From contig NZ_CP129236.1 in NCBI RefSeq assembly GCF_030413615.1, forward strand, positions 666,001 through 730,000: a stretch of DNA of 64,000 bases, in the 5' to 3' direction. This DNA is from Planococcus shixiaomingii (GTDB lineage Bacteria > Bacillota > Bacilli > Bacillales_A > Planococcaceae). A program made the position numbers and the translations under genes. Positions within the stretch are counted from its first letter, which is position 1. The number at the start of each line of letters is the position of its first letter. The notes below the pieces were generated by a model that made no database searches, was not told the DNA's origin, and saw nothing but the letters and a program-made list of their open reading frames with translations. Positions 51,675 to 60,614 of this stretch are shown here, one piece after another.

Positions 51675-52410
51675 AGAATCCGTCTACTTGGTGGCAAGCG
51701 GGAAAATGGGGTTTGACTGGACCCATCCTTCAGACTGCAATGTCTATTTGCTTGAAAGCCGAGGGGAGCTGGCGTTAATAGACTCTGGAACGGGGGATTC
51801 GGTGGATGCGATATGCGCGGAAATTGAATCTCTAGGATTTTCGCTTTCCCAAGTCAAACAAATCTTTCTGACTCATATTCATGCGGACCATGCAGGAGGA
51901 GCTGCCCTTTTAAAAGAACGAACGGGTGCCAAAGTCGCCGTAGCGGAAACCGCTTATGGCATATTGAAAGCTGGCGATGAGGAAGCAATCGACTTGGCAC
52001 TGGCAAAAAAGAATGGATTTTACCCGGAGGATTATCAATTTACTCCTTGTGAGGCCGACCTTTTATTGAAAGAAGGGGATCAATTCTCAATAGGTGAGTT
52101 AAAATTGAAGGTATTGGAAACGCCCGGACATTCAAGGTTTGATTTATCTTTTGCAGTAGCAGCCGAAAAAGGCGAAGCGCTGTTGTTTAGTGGAGATACG
52201 GTTTTTTATGACGGAAAAATTTCGATGCTGCTGACAAAGGATTTTAATATCCAGGAGTTGGCGAGAAGCATGGCGAAGTTGAACCGAATAAAAGCGGACG
52301 TGCTATTGCCTGGCCATTATCACCCTGCTTTGAACCATGCAGCAAGCCATATTGCAAAGGCTCATCAAACGTTTGAAAAAATGGGGATTCCAAAGAATAT
52401 AGTGGAGTAG
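51658..52410 (+). CDS. MBL fold metallohydrolase
   Basis: A 250-residue beta-lactamase-fold hydrolase. Metal motif His73-x-His75-x-Asp77-His78 (LTHIHADHAGG), then His in ETPGHSRFD, Asp in LLFSGDTVFYDG and His in LLPGHYHPAL, enough for a two-metal site. The group includes glyoxalase II, lactonases and quorum-signal hydrolases; here a lactone or thioester made in the pathway could be the substrate. Start ATG 51658 lies inside the RidA gene after TAAGGGA; an ATG six bases on is an alternative. Confidence 0.84.
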   Translation: MLMKFKESVYLVASGKMGFDWTHPSDCNVYLLESRGELALIDSGTGDSVDAICAEIESLGFSLSQVKQIFLTHIHADHAGGAALLKERTGAKVAVAETAYGILKAGDEEAIDLALAKKNGFYPEDYQFTPCEADLLLKEGDQFSIGELKLKVLETPGHSRFDLSFAVAAEKGEALLFSGDTVFYDGKISMLLTKDFNIQELARSMAKLNRIKADVLLPGHYHPALNHAASHIAKAHQTFEKMGIPKNIVE

Positions 52411-52420
52411 GTGAGCGACG

Positions 52421-53152
52421 GTGCTGGAAAAGCAATACGCAACAGAAATATATGAACGGCTAAGAAAAGCGGAAGAAACACAAATGGACGCCATCAAAGA
52501 AGCGGCTCGGCTAATTGCCCGGTCAATCCAGAATGACGGGTTGCTGCATTTGTTTGGCTGCGGCCATTCCCATTTGCTGGTGGAAGAAGTGTTTTACCGG
52601 GCAGGCGGTCTGGTCCCGATCAATCCCATCTTTGAAAGCAGCGCCATGCTTCATGAAGGCGCAGTAAAAAGTTCCAAAATCGAACGTATGCAAGGCTATG
52701 CCGTCCATATTTTAGACAACTACATTTTAAAAGAAGGGGAAGTTATTCTTCTTATTTCCAATTCGGGCATCAATTCGCTACCGATTGAAATGGCGATCGA
52801 AGCGAAAAAGAAAGGGCTTCAAGTCATTGCGTTAACTTCGTCGGCCTATCTACAATACGACTCGCGGCATCCTTCAGGGAAGAAACTGTATGAACTGGCG
52901 GACATCGTAATTAATAATCAGCTTCCTTACGGCGATGCTTTAGTGGAAGTGCCGAATACGCAAATGAAAATGGGGCCGGGCTCCACTGTAATCGGCGCCT
53001 TCCTGATCAATCTGCTGATGGTTAGCATAGTGGAAGAACTGCAGAAATTAGATGTTGAACCGCCGATTTTTGTGAGCGGCAATGTCGAAGGCGGCATGGA
53101 GTCCAACCAAAAGCACATTAAGCAATACCAAGGACGCATCAAGCATCTTTAA
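52421..53152 (+). CDS. SIS domain protein (UPF0309 type)
   Basis: A 243-residue sugar isomerase-domain protein. SIS loop residues LLHLFGCGHSHLLVEEVFYR and VILLISNSGINSLPIEMAIE, where the Ser/Gly runs bind a sugar phosphate; FESSAMLHEGAVKSSKIER is a UPF0309 mark. Members act on or sense phosphosugars (isomerases such as GmhA, or regulators such as MurR), but UPF0309 has no settled reaction. GTG start at 52421. It sits next to a carbohydrate kinase, consistent with a kinase-isomerase pair. Confidence 0.82.
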   Translation: MLEKQYATEIYERLRKAEETQMDAIKEAARLIARSIQNDGLLHLFGCGHSHLLVEEVFYRAGGLVPINPIFESSAMLHEGAVKSSKIERMQGYAVHILDNYILKEGEVILLISNSGINSLPIEMAIEAKKKGLQVIALTSSAYLQYDSRHPSGKKLYELADIVINNQLPYGDALVEVPNTQMKMGPGSTVIGAFLINLLMVSIVEELQKLDVEPPIFVSGNVEGGMESNQKHIKQYQGRIKHL

Positions 53153-53168
53153 AAAGGAGGTGTATTAA

Positions 53169-54677
53169 TTGGAAAACGAGCCGCTGATTATGGCAATTGA
53201 TATCGGCACCACGTCGGTGAAATGCCTAATAATAGATGAGCAAGGACTGACAATTAATACAGCTTCAAAGGGTTATCCGATTTCAAGCCCCTATCCGAAT
53301 TGGCTTGAACAGAATCCGGAAGATTGGTGGACAGCAGCAGCGCAGACAATAATGAAATGTTCAAAAGAGCTCAATCTTGAACAAGTGGCGGTAGTTTCGT
53401 TGTCGGGGCATATGAGCGCGCCGGTGTTGATCGGCCAAGAAGGCAAGCCGTTGATGCCAAGCATTTTGATAGCGGACACCAGAACATCCAAACAGACTGC
53501 CTATTTGCGGAGCCATTTTTTGAACAAGTTCACAACGTCTACAGGAAACGAGCCTCTGGATGCTTTTACCGCATCCAAACTACTGTGGGTGAAAGAAGAA
53601 TACCCGGAAGTGTTGAAAAAAGCGACGAACTTCTTTTTTCCGAAAGACTATATCCGGTATAAGCTAACGAATAAAATCGGAACCGATCCTACGGATGCAG
53701 GGAATAGTCTGCTGTTCGATTTAGCTGGAGAAGACTGGAACTGGGAAATGATTAATGAACTCGGGTTGCCAGTTTCTCTTTTTCCGGAGCTTTTTGGGAC
53801 TGCTTCGGTCTTTGGACAAGTTACAGAAGAAGCAGCTCGGCAAACGGGGATGAAAGCGGGAACGCCCGTTGTGACGGGCGGCGCAGACATGGCATGCAGC
53901 CAAGCGGGTACAGGGGCGACGAAGCATGGAACCATGGCTATAACATTGAGCACTTCAGGACAAATCGTTATGGGAGTCTCAAAACCCGAAGCCAACGGAA
54001 TCGGCAAAGTGACATACCATCCCGGCGCAGCTGCCGGTTCGGTTTATGCGATGGGGTCTGTTTTTGCCGGCGGCCTCGGAGTGGAGTGGGCCTATAAGTT
54101 ATTAAACAATAAACGAAGCATGGATGCATCGGATTATGAAGAACTTGCGCGGCTGACGGAAGAAATGAAAAAATATCCTGTTGGAAGCAACGGCTTGTTG
54201 TTTTTGCCGTTTTTAGTGGGAAGCGGCTCGCCTCATTTCAATGCAAAAGACAGAGCTTCATGGATCGGTTTAACGCTAAATCAAGACAAAGCCCTGTTGC
54301 TTCGTTCCGTTTTGGAAGGCATCACATACAATATTGTAGAAAACGTAAACCTCATCAAAGGGATGGGAACGGAAATCGAAAAGGTATTTCTTGGAGCTGG
54401 CGGCAGCCGAAACCCCGTATGGTGCAAAATGATTGCGGATGCACTCGGTATGGATGTTTCGGTGTTAGCGAATCGTGATGGGTCAGCCCTTGGTGCGGCA
54501 ATCATTGGCGGAGTGGGCATCGGCATGTTTTCGTCGATTGAAGAGGCTGTAGAGAAACTGGTGAAAAGTGAAACAACAATCTCTTTCGATGTTGAAAATC
54601 ACCTGCAATACAAAAAGTTTTTTGCGAGGTACCAAAATATTTATCAGGCGTTAAACGAACATGCCGTTTCAAGGTAG
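53169..54677 (+). CDS. FGGY family carbohydrate kinase (XylB-like)
   Basis: A 502-residue sugar kinase. N-terminal phosphate-1 motif AIDIGTTSVKCLIIDEQG; SGHMSAPVLIG; FGGY C-terminal motifs VTGGADMACSQAGTG and FLGAGGSRNPVWCKMIADAL (adenine-binding). It phosphorylates a pentulose, hexulose or polyol with ATP in the cytoplasm; xylulokinase- or gluconokinase-like by layout, but the sugar is unknown. TTG start after AAAAGGAGGTG. Last gene of the cluster; a strong terminator follows directly. Confidence 0.86.
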   Translation: MENEPLIMAIDIGTTSVKCLIIDEQGLTINTASKGYPISSPYPNWLEQNPEDWWTAAAQTIMKCSKELNLEQVAVVSLSGHMSAPVLIGQEGKPLMPSILIADTRTSKQTAYLRSHFLNKFTTSTGNEPLDAFTASKLLWVKEEYPEVLKKATNFFFPKDYIRYKLTNKIGTDPTDAGNSLLFDLAGEDWNWEMINELGLPVSLFPELFGTASVFGQVTEEAARQTGMKAGTPVVTGGADMACSQAGTGATKHGTMAITLSTSGQIVMGVSKPEANGIGKVTYHPGAAAGSVYAMGSVFAGGLGVEWAYKLLNNKRSMDASDYEELARLTEEMKKYPVGSNGLLFLPFLVGSGSPHFNAKDRASWIGLTLNQDKALLLRSVLEGITYNIVENVNLIKGMGTEIEKVFLGAGGSRNPVWCKMIADALGMDVSVLANRDGSALGAAIIGGVGIGMFSSIEEAVEKLVKSETTISFDVENHLQYKKFFARYQNIYQALNEHAVSR

Positions 54678-54679
54678 AT

Positions 54680-54716
54680 GAACCAGCACTGTCCTTTGGG
54701 CAGTGCTGGTTTTTTG
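54680..54716 (+). terminator. Intrinsic terminator of the GntR cluster
   Basis: AACCAGCACTGTCC/GGGCAGTGCTGGTT, loop TTT, six T; close relative of the terminator at 33375. Confidence 0.88.
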
Positions 54717-54719
54717 TGT

Positions 54720-55437
54720 GGTAAGTGCAGGTAGAAAATCCAGAGAACTTTTCCTCTGTTAGAAAGTGAAGCTGTTTATCCTTATCGCTTTTCGCCATAG
54801 TGAAAAGCAGGCATCTATGGTGTTAAACTTTTGCTTTTGGAGAGACGCTTGAATAGAAATGCTGGTAGAACTATGAAGAGTGTCGGTAGAAATCCGAATA
54901 ACACCTGTATAACCCGCAAAAACGTCGGTAGAAATCAAAAGAGTGCAGGTAAGAATTACAAAAACATCGATAGAAATCTAGGGAACTCTTCTACTATCAA
55001 GTGATCCCACTGCTCCTAATCGCTTTTCGCTTTGGCGAAAAGCAGGCATCTTATGCTCTTGAACTTTGATCGTGGAGAGACGATTGAATAGAAGCGCATG
55101 TAGAACTACAAAGAGTGTCGGTAGAAAACTAGGTAACACCTGTAGAACCGGCAAAAACGTTGATAGAAATCGAAACAATGCAGGTAAGAACCACGAAAAT
55201 ATCGGTAGAAAAAGGAGAACCTTCTCTCTCGTTTCAACAAGACAAAAGATGGAAGCTGTTCGCCACGGCGAACAGCTTCCATCTTGCTTTTGATCTTTGT
55301 TTATATAGGAATGCAGGTAGAACTCCAAAAAGCGTCGGTAGAAATACGAAAAGTACATGTAGAAATACAAATAAGTCATGTAGAACCCCAGAAAGTTCAT
55401 GTAGAAGCTTCAAAACTTCATGAAGAAAATTTTGTAA
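54720..55437 (+). repeat. 21-bp phased array locus R7 (largest)
   Basis: No gene between 54717 and 55437. Seen: a broken start (GCAGGTAGAAAATCC, to about 54770), a palindrome (about 54788-54809, imperfect), an array from about 54865 to 54990 with an irregular second half, a perfect palindrome (55022-55043), another array (about 55092-55222), the palindrome GCTGTTCGCC/GGCGAACAGC (about 55255-55277), and a mixed array with TTCATGTAGAA units ending CTTCATGAAGAAAATTTT at 55433. Three successive blocks make this the longest locus. Confidence 0.85.
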
Positions 55438-55725
55438 ATACGGAATGAGAGGTTAAATACTTCAGTTAGCGCTTTTCAAAAGATATACTAATTACATTAA
55501 ATGTAAAAATAGCGGAACAATAAGATTGTCAACATTTAAATTGTTCCGATAAATCGACATAATCCAATAAAAAGATGTTAATATGTCAGTAGATTAGGCA
55601 AGAGAGAAATTTAGACAATTGCTGAACTGACTGGATCAAACAAGTTCATCCGGTATAACGATAGGTAGATTTAAGAACATCAAAATTCTGTTTCTTGTGA
55701 GTTACATTCTGAGGGGGATAAGTTC
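55438..55725. other. Regulatory stretch upstream of the YesN gene
   Basis: AT-rich, no gene. Holds an inverted repeat, CGGAACAAT (55513-55521) and ATTGTTCCG (55540-55548), spaced 18 bp, which may be an operator or an RNA hairpin. Leader of about 170 bp to the ATG. Confidence 0.45.
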
Positions 55726-57282
55726 ATGGGAGAACGTTGCAAAGTGCTGATTGTCGATGATGAAATGTTGATCAGGCAAGGAATCATTAATTACATTGAC
55801 TGGGAACAAGAAGGGTTCCAAATCGTCGGGGAAGCTTCGAACGGAAAAGAAGCGATGGGGATGATTGAGGAATTCCGTCCGCACATTGTCATTACGGATA
55901 TCGTCATGCCGATTATGGACGGCATCGATTTGGTAAGAGAAGGAAAGAAGGCATTTCCCGAGCTGGAAATCATTGTGTTGAGCAGTTTTGAAAACTTCGA
56001 TTACGTGCGTTCCACGTTCCAGAGCGGCGTCGCCGACTATATATTAAAACCGAAGTTGAATGGCCCGGAACTATTGCGAATCTTAAAGGGAGTGGTGGAC
56101 CGGATTCCGGATTTGCAGCATGCCACTTTATTGGAGAAGCCGCAACGCTCCACTGAAGAAATGCTGGAAAACATGATACAAGGCTATGATTTTCCGCTGG
56201 ACAAAGCCGTTTTGTCCGGTGTTTTTGCTAATAGCCATTTTGCATTGGTGGGCATTCACGGAAAAAATCTTGATCCGGCTGGGCTGAAAACCATTTTTAA
56301 CCGGTTCATTCTGGAAGAGCTTCCGGTTTTTTCGTTATTGGCCAGCGAGACAGAAGCAACGCTGCTGCTCAATTTCAACCCGCATCAGCTGGAAGCCATC
56401 AAACGGACCATCAACTATCAGATAGCGGAATATCCAGGCTACACGTGGCTGGTGAGTGAACCGTTCGATTCGATCGACGACATTAAACGGATCCACGATG
56501 ACAGTCTCTTAAAAATGAAAAAATATTTGTTTTACTTGCCCGATCAAACGCTGTTTACTTACGACGGGCTGCCGAAAGAAAACGAAAAGCAAGCCATTTT
56601 TGATTTGAACCATTTTATCGAAATGTTCAAAGACCGCCTGTTTAATACGGCTTTTACGTATTTGGAAAATCACGTCGAGTATTTATCCGGGCAATACCAT
56701 AATGATAGTTTTGAATTCAAATCGTTTTTAGGCAATGTTGTCTTTAACGTCATCGTGTTGTTGGACAATATGAAATACGAAACAAAAGACATCGAACGGA
56801 AAAAATACAGTTATTTCTCCACTATCAATGAAGCGGAACATGTTAACGCAGCACTCCTTCCATTTACCGATTTCCTGGAAGAAGTGCGGGCGATCATCCT
56901 GTCGCATGAAGAAGCCAGTGATCCGTCCAAAAACATCGACAAGATACTGGCTTATATCGAGCAGCATTACACGCAGCCGCTGCGGTTGTCTGAGATTGCC
57001 GACCATTTCCATTTCAACGCATCGTACTTGTCGTCTTATTTCAGCACGCATCACAAAGAAGGCTTCAGCGAATATTTGAACCGGGTTCGGATTAAGAAAT
57101 CGATGGAGCTATTGGAAAACAGCACCGTCACGATATCGAACATCAGCGGAATGGTTGGGTATTCGGAGCATAGTTATTTCTGCAAAGTGTTTAAACGCAT
57201 AACCGGGATGTCTCCAGGCACTTACCGAAAGGAGTTCCATGCCCAACATGAAGAAACAAGCAGTTCAAGTCTTAAAAAATAA
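55726..57282 (+). CDS. YesN/AraC-type response regulator
   Basis: A 518-residue two-component regulator. Receiver domain with phosphoacceptor Asp58 (VITDIVMPIMDG), acidic VDDE and Lys in YILKPKLNG; a long middle region (about 130-400); and an AraC double helix-turn-helix at the C-terminus (LRLSEIADHFHFNASYLSSY and NISGMVGYSEHSYFCKVFKR). It activates sugar-transport promoters; the binding-protein gene at 59199 is the probable target. GAGGGGGA lies nine bases before the ATG. Its 3' end overlaps the kinase gene by 44 bases. Confidence 0.88.
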   Translation: MGERCKVLIVDDEMLIRQGIINYIDWEQEGFQIVGEASNGKEAMGMIEEFRPHIVITDIVMPIMDGIDLVREGKKAFPELEIIVLSSFENFDYVRSTFQSGVADYILKPKLNGPELLRILKGVVDRIPDLQHATLLEKPQRSTEEMLENMIQGYDFPLDKAVLSGVFANSHFALVGIHGKNLDPAGLKTIFNRFILEELPVFSLLASETEATLLLNFNPHQLEAIKRTINYQIAEYPGYTWLVSEPFDSIDDIKRIHDDSLLKMKKYLFYLPDQTLFTYDGLPKENEKQAIFDLNHFIEMFKDRLFNTAFTYLENHVEYLSGQYHNDSFEFKSFLGNVVFNVIVLLDNMKYETKDIERKKYSYFSTINEAEHVNAALLPFTDFLEEVRAIILSHEEASDPSKNIDKILAYIEQHYTQPLRLSEIADHFHFNASYLSSYFSTHHKEGFSEYLNRVRIKKSMELLENSTVTISNISGMVGYSEHSYFCKVFKRITGMSPGTYRKEFHAQHEETSSSSLKK

Positions 57283-59050
57283 CAGCCTGTTCATCAAAAT
57301 GTTTTTGATCATGGTGCTTAGCATCGTTGCTGTCTCGTTGTTGATCACGTTCAGCTCCATCCGGATGTCTTCCAACTTATTCATGGATACGTTCAGTATC
57401 ACCAACACGAAAGTATTGGAGCAAATCAAAACGCGATTTGAATCATATAGTTTTGCCATCGTCAGCGCAACGCATGAAGTCCAGAACAACGGCACCATCA
57501 AACGGGTGCTGACCCAGGAAAACCAAAACGCCATTGAAACGTCCGGGTCGTACCTTAACATCATCCGGCAAATGGAACGAATTTATCCAACCGTCGAGTC
57601 TTATGAAGCGAACATGATTGTTCTCGGTGAAAACGAGCGGTTGTTTAATATGAATTACTCGAATTGGCCGGTGTCGTGGGAAGTGCTGCGAAACCATCCG
57701 ATAACAAAGCTCTCGATAAGCGAGCCGACCGCGCTGCACTACCAATTTATTTCGTCCAACTCTTTTAACGACAAGCCGATGATTGTGGCGACGAAAGCGC
57801 TGATGGAAAGTTCGACGGGCGAAATTTACGGGGTCTTGTATTTTCCGGTCCGGGAAGAGCAGCTGAAGGCATTTTATGAAGGTTACACGAGCAAAGAAAA
57901 CGAAGTGCTCCTGGTCGATGAAAAAGGAAAGATCGTTTCCAGCAATAAAGAAGAATTGATCGGCGACAACGCCATTGATGTATTGAAGCTGGCAAAAGAA
58001 GTGGAAACAGAGGAACTGGAATTCAAAGATGTGCGCGTCTTCGACAACGACTATATGCTGATGTCGGAATACTTGCCAACCTATAATATGTACCTCGTGA
58101 ACCTGGTGGACAAAAACGTCGTCTTGGATAATTTGATCAACACAAAAGAAATTCTCCTTATTTCTTTGGGCATTGTGTTGATTGCTGTGATCGTGGTGTT
58201 TCTCATCTCGCGCCGGATGACCAATTCAATCAGCCTTTTGGTCAAGCAAATTTCGACGATTTCCAAACACGACTTCAACAAGCCGCTTACCGAAACCGGC
58301 GGATACGAATCAAAGAAAATCGCCAATGCGTTCAATTATATGCTCAATGAATTACAGGAATACGTCGACATTGTTGTGCAGGCGCAGCAAAAGCAGCGAA
58401 GCGCGGAGTTGAGCGCGCTGCAGCATCAAATCAACCCGCATTTTCTGTACAATACGCTGGCTTCTGTGAAATTCATGGTGCAGCAAGGCAAAAAGGAAAA
58501 AGCGACCGATATGATTCATGCGTTGATTTCATTGCTGCAAAACGCCCTCAGCAACGTGGACCAAACGATCACCGTCGAACAGGAAATAAAGGACTTGAAA
58601 AATTACGTGTTGATCAACCAAGCCCGCTACGGCGACCGGATCAAAGTGAATTTCTTCATTTCGCCCGATTGCCTGGATTGCCAGCTGCCGAAGCTCATTC
58701 TTCAGCCGTTTATCGAGAATGCCTTTTTCCATGCGTTCAACGAAAAGAAAGAAGGGTTCATCCAAATATTGATCGGCCAAAAAGGGGACAACCTGTTATG
58801 CGAAATCGGCGATAACGGCGACGGCATGGAAATGAAAGGTGACCATACGAAAGAGGATATTAAAGAGAAACGCCATCTGTTCAGCGGAATCGGCATACGC
58901 AATGTCCATGAGCGGATTCAATTATTGTATGGAGAGGAATATGGCGTAGAAATAGCCAGCAAAAAAGGAGAAGGCACGAGAATAAAAGTGGAATTGCCTC
59001 TTCAAAAAGCGGAATCTCTGGAAAAACCTAAAGAAATTACAAGCATCTAA
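57239..59050 (+). CDS. YesM-type sensor histidine kinase
   Basis: A 603-residue membrane kinase. Membrane helix about 18-38, an extracellular dCache-like sensor (about 40-295), a second helix (LISLGIVLIAVIVVFLIS), HAMP, then the His_kinase domain with phosphoacceptor His in LQHQINPHFLYNTLASVK and the ATPase domain (QPFIENAFFHAF, EIGDNGDGM, GIGIRNVHERI). It probably senses an extracellular sugar, directly or with the binding protein. The start is inside the regulator gene after AAAGGAG. The pair is cognate by overlap. A terminator follows. Confidence 0.88.
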   Translation: MPNMKKQAVQVLKNNSLFIKMFLIMVLSIVAVSLLITFSSIRMSSNLFMDTFSITNTKVLEQIKTRFESYSFAIVSATHEVQNNGTIKRVLTQENQNAIETSGSYLNIIRQMERIYPTVESYEANMIVLGENERLFNMNYSNWPVSWEVLRNHPITKLSISEPTALHYQFISSNSFNDKPMIVATKALMESSTGEIYGVLYFPVREEQLKAFYEGYTSKENEVLLVDEKGKIVSSNKEELIGDNAIDVLKLAKEVETEELEFKDVRVFDNDYMLMSEYLPTYNMYLVNLVDKNVVLDNLINTKEILLISLGIVLIAVIVVFLISRRMTNSISLLVKQISTISKHDFNKPLTETGGYESKKIANAFNYMLNELQEYVDIVVQAQQKQRSAELSALQHQINPHFLYNTLASVKFMVQQGKKEKATDMIHALISLLQNALSNVDQTITVEQEIKDLKNYVLINQARYGDRIKVNFFISPDCLDCQLPKLILQPFIENAFFHAFNEKKEGFIQILIGQKGDNLLCEIGDNGDGMEMKGDHTKEDIKEKRHLFSGIGIRNVHERIQLLYGEEYGVEIASKKGEGTRIKVELPLQKAESLEKPKEITSI

Positions 59051-59112
59051 GAATAGTCCGAGTAAAAACCATTGAAATTTGAAATATCTAATAATTTTCA
59101 AATAAAACACCT

Positions 59113-59142
59113 AAAGATTGTGCTAACAATCTTTTTTTTTTG
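59113..59142 (+). terminator. Intrinsic terminator after the histidine kinase
   Basis: AAAGATTGT/ACAATCTTT, loop GCTA, then a run of T. Confidence 0.85.
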
Positions 59143-59168
59143 GTCGCTATACTATATACAAGGCGATA

Positions 59169-59184
59169 AGTTAAGCGCTTACAA
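59169..59184. promoter_or_regulatory. cre-like palindrome before the binding-protein gene
   Basis: TTAAGCGCTTACA (59171-59183) contains the AAGCGCTT core; on the minus strand TTGTAAGCGCTTAAC matches 13 of 15 positions of the CcpA consensus. It lies between the TATACT-like -10 (about 59148) and the ribosome site, a position that gives roadblock repression. Confidence 0.5.
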
Positions 59185-59198
59185 AAGGGGGATATACG

Positions 59199-60503
59199 AT
59201 GAAGAAATTGTTTCTTATGTTATTGCTGCTAGTCGGCATGGTTGCATTAGCTGCTTGTTCGTCAGGGGATGAAGCAAGTAGTGGTGGAAGTGAAAGTAGT
59301 TCAGAAGGATCTAAAAGCGTGGACAAAATTACTGCGTGGGCTTGGGATCCGGCATTCAACATTGCGGCTCTTGAAAAAGCAAAAGAAGCTTACAGCGGTG
59401 ACAGCAAGGTTGAAGTAGAAATCATTGAAAACGCACAAGATGATATTATCCAAAAACTAAACACAGGACTTAGCTCTGGTACAACAAAAGGGATGCCAAA
59501 CATCGTCCTGATTGAAGATTACCGTGCACAAAGTTTCTTGCAAGCTTATCCGGATGCATTCCATCCATTAACGGATGTTATCAAATCGGATGACTTTGCA
59601 GAATATAAAATTGCGACAACAAGCTATGAAGGCGAGCAATACGGATTGCCATTCGACTCTGGTGTAGCCGGATTGTATGTACGCACGGATTATCTTGAAG
59701 AAGCAGGCTACACAGTAGAAGACGTAACGAACATTACTTGGGATGAATATATTGAAGTTGGTAAAAAAGTAAAAGAAGCAACAGGCAAAAACATGCTGAC
59801 ATTGGATCCGAACGATTTGGCGCAAGTCCGCATGATGATTCAAACAAACGGTTCATGGTATGTGGAAGAAGATGGCTCGACTCCAAACCTTGCAAACAAC
59901 GAAGCACTTGCTAAAGGATTTGAAACGTACAAAAAAATGATGGACGCGGATATCGCGAAAATCGTCTCTGACTGGAGCCAGTTTGTCGGCGCGTTCAACA
60001 GCGGGGATGTTGCAAGTGTGCCAACAGGAAACTGGATCACACCAAGCGTTAAGCAAGCAACAGACCAATCAGGAAAATGGGCAGTTGTTCCAATGCCGCG
60101 ATTGGATATGGAAGGCGCAGTCAACGCTTCTAACTTGGGCGGCAGCTCATGGTACGTCTTGAATGTTGATGGCAAGGAAGAAGCAGCAGATTTCTTGCTT
60201 AACACATTCGGTTCAAACCCAGATTTGTATCAGACACTTGTAAAAGACATCGGCGCTATCGGGACATTCTCGGCAGCAGCTGAAGGAGATGCGTTCGCAG
60301 TTGAAGATGAATTCTTCGGAGGACAGCAAATCATCTCAGACTTCTCGCAATGGACAGATGAAATTCCAGGCGTAAACTATGGCCTTCACACTTATGCAAT
60401 TGAGGACATCTTGGTAACTGGAATGCAAGATTATTTGAATGGCGCAGAGCTTTCTAAAGTACTTGAAAACTCCCAAGCCCAAGCAGAAGCACAACTCAAA
60501 TAA
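59199..60503 (+). CDS. ABC importer substrate-binding lipoprotein (alpha-galactoside type, by context)
   Basis: A 434-residue lipoprotein. Signal peptide residues 1-19, lipobox LAAC (Cys20), Ser/Gly/Glu linker, then a family 1 fold (VEVEIIENAQDDIIQKLNTG, GMPNIVLIEDYRAQSFLQAY, YGLPFDSGVAGLYVRTDYLE). Its operon continues through two permeases to a GH36 alpha-galactosidase, so raffinose-family oligosaccharides or melibiose are likely ligands. AAAAGGGGG precedes the ATG. A long hairpin follows the gene. Confidence 0.86.
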   Translation: MKKLFLMLLLLVGMVALAACSSGDEASSGGSESSSEGSKSVDKITAWAWDPAFNIAALEKAKEAYSGDSKVEVEIIENAQDDIIQKLNTGLSSGTTKGMPNIVLIEDYRAQSFLQAYPDAFHPLTDVIKSDDFAEYKIATTSYEGEQYGLPFDSGVAGLYVRTDYLEEAGYTVEDVTNITWDEYIEVGKKVKEATGKNMLTLDPNDLAQVRMMIQTNGSWYVEEDGSTPNLANNEALAKGFETYKKMMDADIAKIVSDWSQFVGAFNSGDVASVPTGNWITPSVKQATDQSGKWAVVPMPRLDMEGAVNASNLGGSSWYVLNVDGKEEAADFLLNTFGSNPDLYQTLVKDIGAIGTFSAAAEGDAFAVEDEFFGGQQIISDFSQWTDEIPGVNYGLHTYAIEDILVTGMQDYLNGAELSKVLENSQAQAEAQLK

Positions 60504-60519
60504 TTGATTGTAAATAAAT

Positions 60520-60597
60520 AAAGCCTTGAGTTGCCGCCGAATAACTGGTAGAAGTGCTTTATCGCTCACCAGTAGGGCCCAACTCAAGGTTTTTTTA
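60520..60597 (+). terminator. Long nested hairpin terminator between binding protein and permeases
   Basis: CCTTGAGTTG pairs with CAACTCAAGG as an outer stem over about 65 bases, with an inner ACTGGT/ACCAGT stem-loop, then seven T. It probably limits permease expression relative to the binding protein. Confidence 0.8.
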
Positions 60598-60614
60598 TAG
60601 GAGGAATGAGAAAG

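Noticed and set aside
54720-55437. CRISPR array
   Set aside because: Units are contiguous without unique spacers, diverge from one another, contain internal palindromes between blocks, and no cas gene is near.
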